A DNA stretch of 64,000 nt from NCBI GenBank assembly GCA_009746045.1, contig RPFO01001672.1, forward strand, positions 1 through 64,000, given 5' to 3'. The first letter of the stretch is position 1, and the number at the start of each line of letters is the position of its first letter. This DNA comes from Mesostigma viride. Taxonomy: Eukaryota > Streptophyta > Mesostigmatophyceae > Mesostigmatales > Mesostigmataceae. A model generated the notes under the pieces. It ran no database searches. It was given only the letters and a program-made list of their open reading frames with translations, and was not told the DNA's origin. The position numbers and the translations under genes were made by a program. Below are positions 9,501 to 19,624 of the stretch, piece after piece.

Positions 9501-12500
9501 ATCTCACAACATTTTTTGAGGACTGGCGCCAACGAGCTCCGGGCACCGACTTATGGTCGGGGATTGTGAAGACCTTTGAGAGGAAGGGGCTGCTGACGAC
9601 ACGTGCTGGAAATGCGAAGCCCAGCATTTTGGACTCCTGGGAGCCAGCGCCGTCCTCTCAAGTGCACGACAAGAATCTAACTGACACCATACAGGCGGCG
9701 TTTCATCTGCGGCAGAAGATACGCCTAGTTCCAGACGATGTCGACATCGTGGGGGGGTCCGCGATTGCGACTCAAGTACGGGTCCTTAGTAGCAACTTGT
9801 GCCAACTCCCGGAACTAATGAGGCATCGGACGGTGACGGTGCGGAATTGTAAGGGGCTCGCGCCGTGGTTCGTGGGGGCCGGCACAAGTCTGACGAAGGC
9901 AAAATGTGCCGTGCTGATCTTCCGGTTTGCGTGGCAGGTGCTGGCAGACCAGGAGCCCGATTCTTACAATGCCTGGCTGGAAGAGAATCCAGGGTTTTCT
10001 GACAAAATTAAAAAACTGACGGGGGAGGACAGTGACCGTGCCGTGCAGAGGTTCGGATACTTTCGTTCGCCAACGGCCGAGGAAGGGAGGGCCATTCTCC
10101 GGACGTACTCCAAGAAGGATATGGCGGCCGCGTGCTCCGAGGATTTGATCACCATGGACTTGAATACGTCCGAGTGGTCAGATGCATCTGACCGTGAGGC
10201 AGTACTTGAGCTCACGAACACCGCGTTGGGCTACATGCTCGCGTACGACAAGCCTTTCGTGTTTGCGCAGTTTGCCGTGCTGGACGGCAACCACTACACG
10301 CAGATGTTGAAGTCCGTGATTTTTGAGGGCTCAGACGAGCAAGTGAGGACTGCGATAGCTGGCGAGATTGCCGGTAAACAAAAGGGCAAGTACGTGGAGA
10401 CAACCGAGGAGGCGTTTGATTTGTGGAGGGGGTTGGTGAGGGACGCGGACAAGTTCATGTACACCAATCTGGACGTGCTCAAGGGCTGGGAGGTGGAGGG
10501 GGAAGCACTGATCCCGCCCATGAAGGACATGCGGACGCAAAAGGTAAATATAACGGATCGGGTGTGGGAACGTTGTAGGCACTAGATGTGATTTTTGTTC
10601 GCCAACGGCCGTTGGAACCTGGAAATTAGTGTGTGATTTTTCTTTCGCCAACGGCCGTTGGAACCTGGAAATTTTGTTGATATTTTTCTTGCGCCAACGG
10701 CCGTTGGAACCTGGAAATTCGGTCGACATTTTTCTTGCGCCAACGGCCGTTGGAACCTGGAAATTAGGGTGTGATTTTTCTTGCGCCAACGGCCGTTGGA
10801 ACCTGGAAATTAGGGTGTGATTTTTCTTGCGCCAACGGCCGTTGGAACCTGGAAATTAGTGTGTGATTTTTCTTGCGCCAACGGCCGTTGGAACCTGGAA
10901 ATTTGGTTGATACTTTTCTTGCGCCAACGGCCGTTGGAACCTGGAAATTCGGTCGACATTTTTCTTGCGCCAACGGCCGTTGGAACCTGGAAATTAGGGT
11001 GTGATTTTTCTTGCGCCAACGGCCGTTGGAAACTGGAAATTAGGGTGTGATTTTTGTTCGGGAACGGCCGATCTTCCAAAGTGTAAGGACAAAATGTCAG
11101 GTCGTGTGTTGTATGACCGTTTTTTGTCTCAAACACTGATTCACATTTCATGCATGCAGGGGAGAGAGGCGCATCGGAGGGTTGCCCTGATCGGAGGGGG
11201 GCTGAATGCAGAAGACGAGGCCGTTTCCAAAAAGTCGAGGGGGACGGCGCTGCTGGAAGTGCACAACTATTTCAAGACGCACATGGAGGAATCCTGGGAT
11301 AAGCCGGAGGTGCCCCTTCAGGACCAGAAAGAAATATGGAATTTGATTCATGGGGTTTCAAGCAGCACTGAGAAGGCAAGGAAGGACGGGGAGGGGGAGG
11401 AGGGTGGTGAGGAGCGGGTTGGAGGGCGATTGAACGAGGGTGGTTTGTCCGAATCGGAGAAAACCCAAGTCTACGACTTCATCTCGGCTGTGAAGGATGA
11501 AACGGTCGCTCCGAACGACGACAGTAGATGTGGAATGCCGATTGAGGACAAGCTGGCCAAGGAGCTTGCAGAGTTTCTGGACATCGTGGCAGCGGACAAG
11601 CTGGACGGGGAGGGAAGGGTGATGAGGAAGGGGGGGGGATCAAACAGGAAGGGTGGAGGAGTCTAGCCCGCTTTCGATTCTGGCCGTCTATCATGGCAAC
11701 CGTGAAGGCCAAACACGTTCCTCCTCAGTGCTTGTATGACCTGACATACATGGCCAAGATCTTCTGCGAGGTGATGGTCCAGCTTTTCATGATCTACAAC
11801 CGCGATTTGGGGAAATACCCCGAACCACGCGACCTCGGCTGGTTGCCGATGCAGCCTTCGGAATCCGACAGCGCCCTTCAGAGGGTGGCCGATACGGTCG
11901 CTGTAGCTGCCAAGAGACTAAGGGCGGTTATCAGGCCAACGGGGAGGGACGATTCCACCTTCCCACTTGCACTGCTGGAGAGGACGGATTTTGGGACGAC
12001 CCACAAGGAGGAAACGAAATGGTGGGTCCTGATTGCGCCCGAACCCCCAACCGAACAGGCTGTGGTGCCCCAACCCGTACAGCCTGTGGCGGGGGCTGTG
12101 GTGGTGACGGGGGCTGTGCCGGAGGAAGGCCAAGCCGAACATGCCGAGGCAGAGGACGTCCAGTCGGGTCGCCAAAAAAAGGTGGGGGAGAAGCGGGAAC
12201 CCCCGCGGAAGTTTGGGTCGGAGGAGCTGGCATCCGAAATCGAGCAGCAGGGCCCGTGGATTTCTAAGAAAATTTACGGGTCTGACGGGGAAACGACCTG
12301 TGAGTTCATGATGAAGACTTTCGCGTGGGAGAAAAGCGATGGGCCGACACGGTTGGCTCAAGTGGTACTTAATGCAATGGAGGGGTTCGAATTTGTTGTG
12401 AAGAGGAAGGGGGGGGTGAACCAGCCGGATATCAAGAATGGGATATGGCTGCTGAATTTGGAACACCACGCGAAGCTGTGGAATGATGAGGAATTGTTGA

Positions 12501-14385
12501 AGGGTCGAACGGGTGCGTGGGTGGAGAAAAGGGACTGGAAGGCGGCGAAGGATTGTGGAGATTTCAATGGTGTGAAGGACGCCTGGTCGTCGTACCTAGG
12601 CGATTTCACGGGATTCTTCAACCCACCCGTGATCTTCATTGGGTCAAAGGAGCAGGTGGATGGGTTTAAGGTCCTTCTGAAGGTACTTGGGAAGCGGCCT
12701 GAGGGGGAGGATATTTCCAATCCCAACGGCCGTTCGGGCAAGGAAATTGCGGGTGCAGCCCAGAAGCGTCCGCTGGAGACGGCAGGCGCTGGCACCAAAA
12801 AGAAACGCCGGAAGCGCGCCGCCTCGGAGACCCCCTCGGCCGAAGACGTCTCAATGGGGGATGATGAGGATGTCGGGTCACATGGGGGTGATGATGGGGA
12901 GGAGGTTGGTGATGATGGTGCCGGCGATGATGAGGGGGCGGGAATGAGGGTGGTGATAAGGGGGGCGGGTCGAAGGACGGAGAGGGGGGGGTTCGAAGGG
13001 CGGAGAGGGGGGCGGGTCGAAGGGCGGAGAGGGGGGGGGTCGAAGGACGGAGAGGGGGGCGGGTCAAAGGGCGGAGAGGGGGGCGGGTCGAAGGGCGGAG
13101 AGGGGGGGGGTCGAAGGACGGAGAGGGGGCGGGTCGAAGGGCGGAGAGGGGGGGGGTCGAAGGGCGGAGAGGGGGGGGGTCGAAGGACGGAGAGGGGGGC
13201 GGGTCGAAGGGCGGAGAGGGGGGCGGGTCAAAGGGCGGAGAGGGGGCGGAGAGAAGGGCGGAGAGGGGGGCGGAGAGAAGGGCGGAGAGGGGGGCGGGGG
13301 AAGGAGGGGGGGGAGGGGAGGGAGGCTCGAAGGGGAATTCGGGGGCGTCTGGGGGGGGATGTTGGGGCGTGCCGTCGACTACTGCAAAAAGCTCCTTTCG
13401 CCTGGCGGGCACGTTCGATCAAGAGCAACGGCTAGTCATCTGTCAAAGGGTAAGTTAATCTGAGTGAATATGGTCGGTTAAATTATGATGTTTGCATATT
13501 CCCAAGTTTGATTTGCGATTGTAATGATAACTAATTGCGCCGCTCGTCATTGCTTGTCCCACCCACAGGTGACGAGTCTGAAGAGGAGCCGCCAAAGGAT
13601 GACGCGCATGGCGGCCCACCCAAAGGGTTTGAGGAAGATTCGGAAGAATCGGAAGAATCGGAACCTGAGGAGGAAGCGCCACAAAGACGTGTCACAGTTA
13701 CCGCAACCCAGCCCAAGCCACTAGACAAGAAAGTGCCACCACCAAGTTGGCAGCCGTGGATGGAGAATCTGGAAGGTGGGGGGGGGGGAAACGGGTCGTG
13801 CCCCGCTCGCCTGTTGGATGTCCGGTTTCGGTATTGTGCAAGCACGGCGGTGAATTTTGCCAGTATCGGAAGAACCAATCCCAGCGCCTTGATACGTTGT
13901 GGAAGCCCACGTGGGCTGCTGATTCGGTGGCTAAACTCAATGCAGACCCAATGAAGCTGGCACACATGCCTGATTTCCACGTCGACACGTTCCTGGTGCA
14001 TGGAGTCGTTCGAAAGGTGGATAAAACGGGCGTGTGGTACGTTAAATTTTGGGCAGAAGGGTGTGACGAAAAGGGAATCTGGATTAATGGGGAGCAGGGG
14101 ACGATGCCCGCGGCAATTTTCAAGGTACAACAAGACGAGATGCGGAACTGTTTCAAGCCACCTGAGGGAACGTATTTGGAGTGGTGGATGGACAAGGGGT
14201 ACCTGGCGACCAGATCTTCCCCAGCGACCAGATCTTCCCCACGACTCCAAGAGAAGGGGGGAGACCAAGCCGCAGGGCAGGGCAAACGAAAACCTCAAGG
14301 GAAGGCTGGCGCAGATGTGCGGGAGGGGGGTGTAAAGAAGCCCAGCGGACGGGGTGTAAAGAAACGCCTGTTAGTAGGTAGTTAG
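3521..14385 (+). CDS. large unknown multi-exon gene with satellite-filled introns
   Basis: Four blocks join in phase through good splice sites: 3521-3817 (acceptor gtgtcacag, donor CGG|GTAGGT), 9422-10543 (acceptor gatcag, donor AAG|GTAAAT), 11160-13449 (acceptor catgcag, donor GTAAGT) and 13569-14385 (acceptor cccacag). Exon 1 is proline-rich, then alanine/serine-rich and basic. Exon 2 gives 374 residues starting [18 protein letters not shown], globular, unrecognised. Exon 3 has an acidic stretch, a globular part ([29 protein letters not shown]), a nuclear-signal-like KKKRRKR and a Gly/Arg repeat. Exon 4 starts acidic and ends with a [20 protein letters not shown] region and a basic tail. 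The frame changes at G runs 11630-11638 and 13778-13788, so base-count errors are suspected. Acidic and basic tracts suggest a nuclear protein; function unknown. The 5' end is not found. Confidence 0.55.
3855..8701. repeat. 4.85-kb CCTTGT hexanucleotide satellite
   Basis: Almost pure (CCTTGT)n, broken every few hundred bases by short interruptions of a few types: CCAGC, CCAGCACC, TGCCAGCACC, and near 5460 a short TTTCC/TTCTCC patch. Near 8585-8625 it decays into CCTTCT and CCTTTT variants. None of the six frames of the hexamer contains a stop, so frames of over 1,000 codons run through it; these are not genes. It lies in the first intron of the surrounding gene, inside a GATTTTCTTGCGCCA unit of the neighbouring array, which suggests it grew within that array. 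Confidence 0.97.
8720..9373. repeat. 46-bp tandem array centred on CCAACGGCCGTTGG
   Basis: About 15 copies of a 46-bp unit: the palindrome CCAACGGCCGTTGG, then AACCTGGAAATTAGGGTGT, then GATTTTTCTTGCG. Copies vary mainly in CTGG/CTGT and in the last part (TTTTCATGCG, TTTTTCTCGCG, TTTTTCTGTCG), often in the same order, which points to duplication of blocks of several units. It occupies the 3' end of the gene's first intron. Confidence 0.95.
10600..11073. repeat. second 46-bp palindrome array, in the next intron
   Basis: About 11 copies of the same unit as at 8.7-9.4 kb fill most of the intron 10544-11159. Variants GGTCGACA and TTGATA replace AGGGTGTGA in some units and recur in order, showing block duplication. 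Two separate introns of one gene therefore hold the same array, so it spreads or was copied between introns. Confidence 0.95.
12957..13330. repeat. G-rich minisatellite inside exon 3
   Basis: About 16 copies of a 20-24 bp unit built on GGGCGGGTCGAAGGGCGGAGA. It lies in the open frame of exon 3 and encodes Gly/Arg/Glu repeats. The runs of six to eight G make the unit length and frame unreliable, so the true protein sequence of this part cannot be read. Confidence 0.8.
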
Positions 14386-14894
14386 ATAGCTTGATCTGAA
14401 CTCGTGTACATTTGTAAAGATCGATCTGTACATCTGTCTCCAGAGCATTCACTTGAATATTCAAAGTTCAAGTGGGAATTACTGGTTGGGTTGTGCACAG
14501 GCTTGTGCACAATTTTGGCAATAATTATAATTCGTTCTATAAATAGAACTAGCGGGGTCGTGGAGAGGGTTGTGCAATTGTAAATAATCTACAACTTGTC
14601 TCACTTGCTTACCCTCCGAGTGCATGACACTATGACAAAAACAGCCAATTTTACCCCGACTTGAATAAATTTTAATAAATGTTAATAAATTTTAATAAAT
14701 TTAAGCAATCTAGTAATGAAAAGTGCACGCGGAAAGCGCACCAGTGACCAAATTGCATGAAATGGTAATGATTTCATGTGGAAACGCATTCACAATGAGC
14801 ATCAATTGTCATGTATTTGTTGAAATGGCGTCTCCTCAAGTAATAAAATTTGGCATGGGTATTGTAGATTGATTGTGGGCCCCCCCCATCATAG
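14386..14894. other. AT-rich space between convergent genes
   Basis: The space holds repeated TTAATAAA phrases (14670-14705), which could serve as polyadenylation signals for the plus-strand gene. No coding signal is seen on either strand. Confidence 0.4.
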
Positions 14895-14929
14895 CCCCAT
14901 ATTGTAAGGACGATCGTTACAATATGGGG
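14895..14929. other. 35-bp inverted repeat over the original armc9 stop codon
   Basis: CCCCATATTGTAA, a 9-base spacer, then TTACAATATGGGG: 13-bp perfect arms. The TAA stop of the uninterrupted armc9 frame (14917-14919, minus strand) lies inside it. It could form a hairpin at the 3' end of the transcript. Role unknown. Confidence 0.7.
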
Positions 14930-17900
14930 CGATGGTTGCCCCCAGAATTCATACTGGACCCTAACTGTGACACCTCACGTGCCCCCCCCGCAGGACTGCG
15001 ACCAGCCCAGCCTGGCCGGCACCTCCTGACGTGGGCCGGGCCCAGTGATGTTAGACGCCGCAAGGCCCGCACCTTCAAAGAACAGCTAGTAGAGGACATG
15101 GGGGGCCTAGGCCTTTCCGTGATTTGGAAGAAGATGATGGACAAGGCCAAGTGGGCCCAGGTCATAGAGGACAACGAGCCCCCCCCAGTGGGGAAGCGCC
15201 CGCGTGTGCAATCCCGTGGGAGGCACGCCAGACAGCTCCCCTAGGGCAGCGGCTGTCTAGATAGATGTTGTAGTTAGAACGCTGTTAGCTAGATGTAGTA
15301 TGAGCTGATGTAGATAGATTAGACCGGTAGGACTGTTTGCACCCATCCATCCATCGGGGTTAATGCTCCGTGACTCCCCAACGGGAGCACGAGTCTAATT
15401 AATTAATTAATTAATTAACTGCGACCCTCCCTGGACGGTGATGGCCTTGACGTGGCTGGCCTGTCAGCTTTACGTTCAGGGCTTGATACAAGGGAGCCTT
15501 CCCGGCGTCCAGCGCTCTGGGCACGCTTTATGGCAGGAACCCCACGAGGGCTGCCACTTGCCGAGGCCGAGGAGGCCGAGGGCAGCCGGCTTGTGGCAGA
15601 TATGGAGGATGAGCCAGGGCGCGACCGCGCCGATCCTGCCCGGTCCAGTTTGAGCACTTGCGAGCTGGAAGAGCTGGGTGGCTGTTTTCCATGCGCACAG
15701 CATCAAGGGCAGTGTGGGCAGCGAGGTGGCATCATGAGATATTGTGCAAGGCTGTGTGATGTGGGATATCCCACACTATTTGACGTGGGAAATTGTGTAG
15801 TAATGTACAGCAAATAAATTGCTGTGTATATGGCTTGCCCAGTGGCTTGGTAGCACTTGAACAATAGGAAAGGCTTTCATGGTGTGTCAGAGGCGTTTAG
15901 ACATTCTGTCAAAGCTGAAAGAAAGTTGCCGTATCCAGCATAATAACAAGTTGCTGTCCATGCACATGGTCCGAGTATGACCAGCCTAAATCGGGCCATG
16001 CATGGCAGAAGGCTAAGTTTGATTAGACGTGCCGCAGGACGTCAAGCGCTAGCAATAATCCCGACTTTACAATGGGCACATGTATGTTATATTGCCACGA
16101 AAGGATACCCATGGCTGTGTACGTTTCACTGCTAACACACGGCAATGCCATGGCAAGATGCTTCTTCCATTTCCCTTGGTCACACCAGCACCTTCTGCAC
16201 ATGGTCGTTCCATACTCCGTACCCTGAAGTATTATACACTTTGTGATGATAGAGTATTATACACTTTGATGATAGAGTATTACTACACTTTGATTCTACA
16301 AGCGCAGCGTGCACGCCACGATGTAGTCCGCCTGCGTTGTTGTACAGCACAGAAAGGTCGGCTTAAAGCAAGGGTAGCGCCTCGCAAATACGGGGCAGGC
16401 ATTGAGAGGACTTTCTTCTTGTCAATGGACGCAAGCATCCCCCTTCCTATGCAACCCATGCATTTGCAAGCGAAAGCACTGGCACAAACAGCAGGCTGCT
16501 TACCCGCTCCGTGGCGGCGCCCCCTGGCAGCCTCTGGGAGCCCACCTTTATCTGGGGAGTCACCGGCCTTTGCAGCAATGACTGTGCACCATGGCATGGC
16601 ATCAGGACAAGAGGAACGAACGCCGATGCAAGCATCTCATGAGCCAAGCATCCGCCACATGACAGCGATGGATGCACCATGCGACTGTGCACGGCTCAAC
16701 ACCAGGCGACACCAGCCCCTGGGTAGCAGACACGAGCAAAATCCCCCGCCAGTTACCAACTACGGGCAGGCATGCTGCTGCCAACACAGTCCTTGCAGGC
16801 GCAAAGCCCTGACAGGCCTGCCCCGTGCACCTGTTTTGAGCGTCACGGACTAGTGTCAAGGCCAAGGGGCCAAGTAATAGCAATTCTGTAAAAGAAATAG
16901 ACCATTGTCCCCTGGGATGAATTCGTGAGGAGAGAGCAACCAAGACATGTTTGCGACCCTGAGGCAAGCCCGCCCCTTTGCATCCCCCACAGTGCGACCC
17001 TGAGGCAAGCCCGCCCCTTTGCATCCCCCACAGTGCGACCCTGAGGCAAGCCTGCCCCTTTGCACCCCCCACAGCCCATCATGCGCACAACAGGCGTGTC
17101 AGCTCGCACAGGGTGCAGCGGTTACCTCCATGCTGGGGGCGGCTGCCTCCTTGTCCTCTGAGGATGACGGAAGTGCCGTGTCGGGGGGCGAGCGCGCCGC
17201 CTCGCCTTGGCCAAGGCCCATGTCCTGCACATGGGGCGAGGGGCAGCACCAAGTGTGGGGCAAAACCACACGTTTGGGAGATCATGATTTTTGGAGATCC
17301 CTTACTTGTAATGACAAGATCGCTGCATTATCTACACTAGGCGCACACGGGAATGCATGTGCTGAAAAGACGCTTGGAAAAAAGGTGCCAGATCCTTCTG
17401 ACCGGTGCGGGCAGTGATGGCTGAAGGCGCTAGCCACGGTGGTTCGTGGCATGGATGACAGCATCGGTCCGTGCCAGCGTCTGCCGACCTGCTCGTGGTG
17501 GCAGGAGTGGCGCCCACAGGGTCTGCAACGCCTTTCAGCAGACCAACCAAGAATTGATCTCGGCAATGGTTCAGGAGCCTTGATGACGCAAGCAAGCAAC
17601 CTGTGTCAGCCTGACAAATGCTACGTGTGACATCAGTGCACGGCACCATGCCCCTGCCCCCTGGCTATCCACGGCACCAGGTCTTATCGGGGGATGCATG
17701 GCAGGCCCCACCCTGCAGGGCAAGGAGATCCCTCTGCACGGTATGCTGATGGTACGCTTGTCCCATGGTGGGCGGAGCCGTTGGCAGGGAAACAAGATCC
17801 CTTAATTTTCTTGGCCACGCATGATGGCACAGAGGACAGCTGACACACGACCACAAACGTCGGCCATAAAGTGGCTGTGCGGCCGCTCCGTGCTCCTACG

Positions 17901-19624
17901 CGATGCATGTGTGAATACGATGTGAATGCACACGGGGGGTCATGCATGCGCGGGGAGGCGCCCAGGGTATCTTTCTTTGCCGCCCTACCTGCACGGAGAC
18001 GGACACGCGCATAAACTCTTGCCGTGCCGCCACTTTGTCCGCGCGGTATTCCTCCAGAAGCACCTGCAGGGTGGGGGAAATGTGGGTGCCATAGGTGGGC
18101 CATATGTGGGCCATGGGTGGGCCATGGGTGGGCCATGGGTGGGCCATGGGTGTGCCATAGGTGTGCCATAGGTGTGCCATAGGTGTGCCATAGGTGGGCC
18201 ATGGGTGGGCCATAGGTGGGCCATAGGTGGGCCATGGGTGGGCCATATGCCACCCGTGGGCAGAGGGCACAAGCCCGTAACTGCAACGGAGGTGCCAGCA
18301 TTAAGAGAGAGCATAATACCCACTGGACACCTGGACAGGATGAAGAGGTCATGTGTGGCTAGCCCGTTGACGACACGGGCGAATCCAGCATGGCTGACGG
18401 TCTGCCTTGTGTGCCTGCTCTGGTTTGTGAACATGCAACCTGTGCTTGTGAACACCCCGCACATGAGTGTGAACACGCAACAGTGACGTGTGTGTGAACA
18501 CGCAACAGTAATGCGTGTGTGGACCAGCAGTGATTGACATGGCTGGCATCATGTGTCAGGGGAGCAGGCATCCAGCGCTGCGATGCCGTCCCACTCAGCT
18601 ACATAGTGGTGCAGGCGACGGAATCACAAAGAGGCAAGCAAAGCGAAACAAGGCAGTAAAGGGGCCGGAAGGAGCAAAGAAAGCATCCCAAGAAGAGCAT
18701 CTCAGCCGGTGTCCCAGCTCATGCAAATGGCAGGAACCAGCACAGGTGCAGCATTAGGCACTGGCCATCGGCGTCGCACCCTGTCCACACACGTGCCCTT
18801 GCCCTACATACACAAACACTTGCCGTGCCCACACACACCTCTCCCTGCCGTATCGACTGCCCGAACGCGGCCGTCTTGCCCAGCTGATCCACCAGCTGTT
18901 GCTGCTCCTCAACATCCACCGGGTCGTCCTCGCTGTCATCATCGCCGTAGTACTGCAAGGGGCAGAATGCAGTACACAGTACACAACAGAAATCAGCTCT
19001 CCATGCTACTGCAGGCGATGGATAGTAAGGCAATGGATGGTACAGCAACAGATAGCATAGCGACAGGTAGCATAGCAAGGGATGGTATCATAACAACAGA
19101 TAGTATAGCAACAGATAGCATAGCAACATCTAGTATATCAAGGGATGATATAGCAACAGATAGCATAGCGACAGATAGTAAAGCAAGGGATGGTATAGCA
19201 AACGGTAGTAGTTATCAACAATGATCAACCGCATTTGGCATGGCATTGGGAACGTGGTGCAGAAACCAGCACGGCAGCGGCGGTCCCTTGCACCAAGCGG
19301 CAGGAAGAAGGGCTTATGGGCAACAGCAGGCGACAAAAACGAGACAGTGCACACTTGCCCCACCACCCCCTTCGTACGTGCTTGTACTTGCATACGGTTA
19401 CTCGTGTGCACTTGTAAATTGTTAAATTATATGCGCTTGTCCACCATTCCCCCCGTGCTTGCTTTCCTGACCGAAGACCTCCGTTACCTTCTGCGCTCGC
19501 TTGCCCACTGCTAAATACCCCCATTGTTTGCCCACCGCCAGCTCACCTGGTTGCTGCTGTCATCCACCAAATCCGCGCTGTCATCATGGAGCCCTGGGTC
19601 CTCCGGGGGGATGGAGGGCGGAAG
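14917..19624 (-). CDS. armc9 C-terminal exons, last exon split by a LINE
   Basis: Exons: 19547-19624 (acidic, GLHDDSADLVDDSSNQ), 18839-18952 (YYGDDDSEDDPVDVEEQQQL), 17989-18063 (VLLEEYRADKVAARQEF), 17126-17224 (DMGLGQGEAARSPPDTALPS), 16504-16551 (IKVGSQRLPGGAATER), then the last exon from 15681. The tail (PPSSSSQVLKLDRAGSARS and on) is Ser/Arg/Pro-rich, like the animal ARMC9 tail. At SREGRS the frame enters a LINE tail and stops at TAA 15415-15417. Beyond the LINE the same frame continues as PAGGAREVSQLGSSMNSGGN and ends at 14917. The duplicated 9 bp encode GRS, so removing the LINE and one duplicate restores one open frame. Confidence 0.88.

Noticed and set aside
16080-16853. 257-codon plus-strand frame
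   Set aside because: Antisense to armc9 introns and exon 16504-16551, without motifs.
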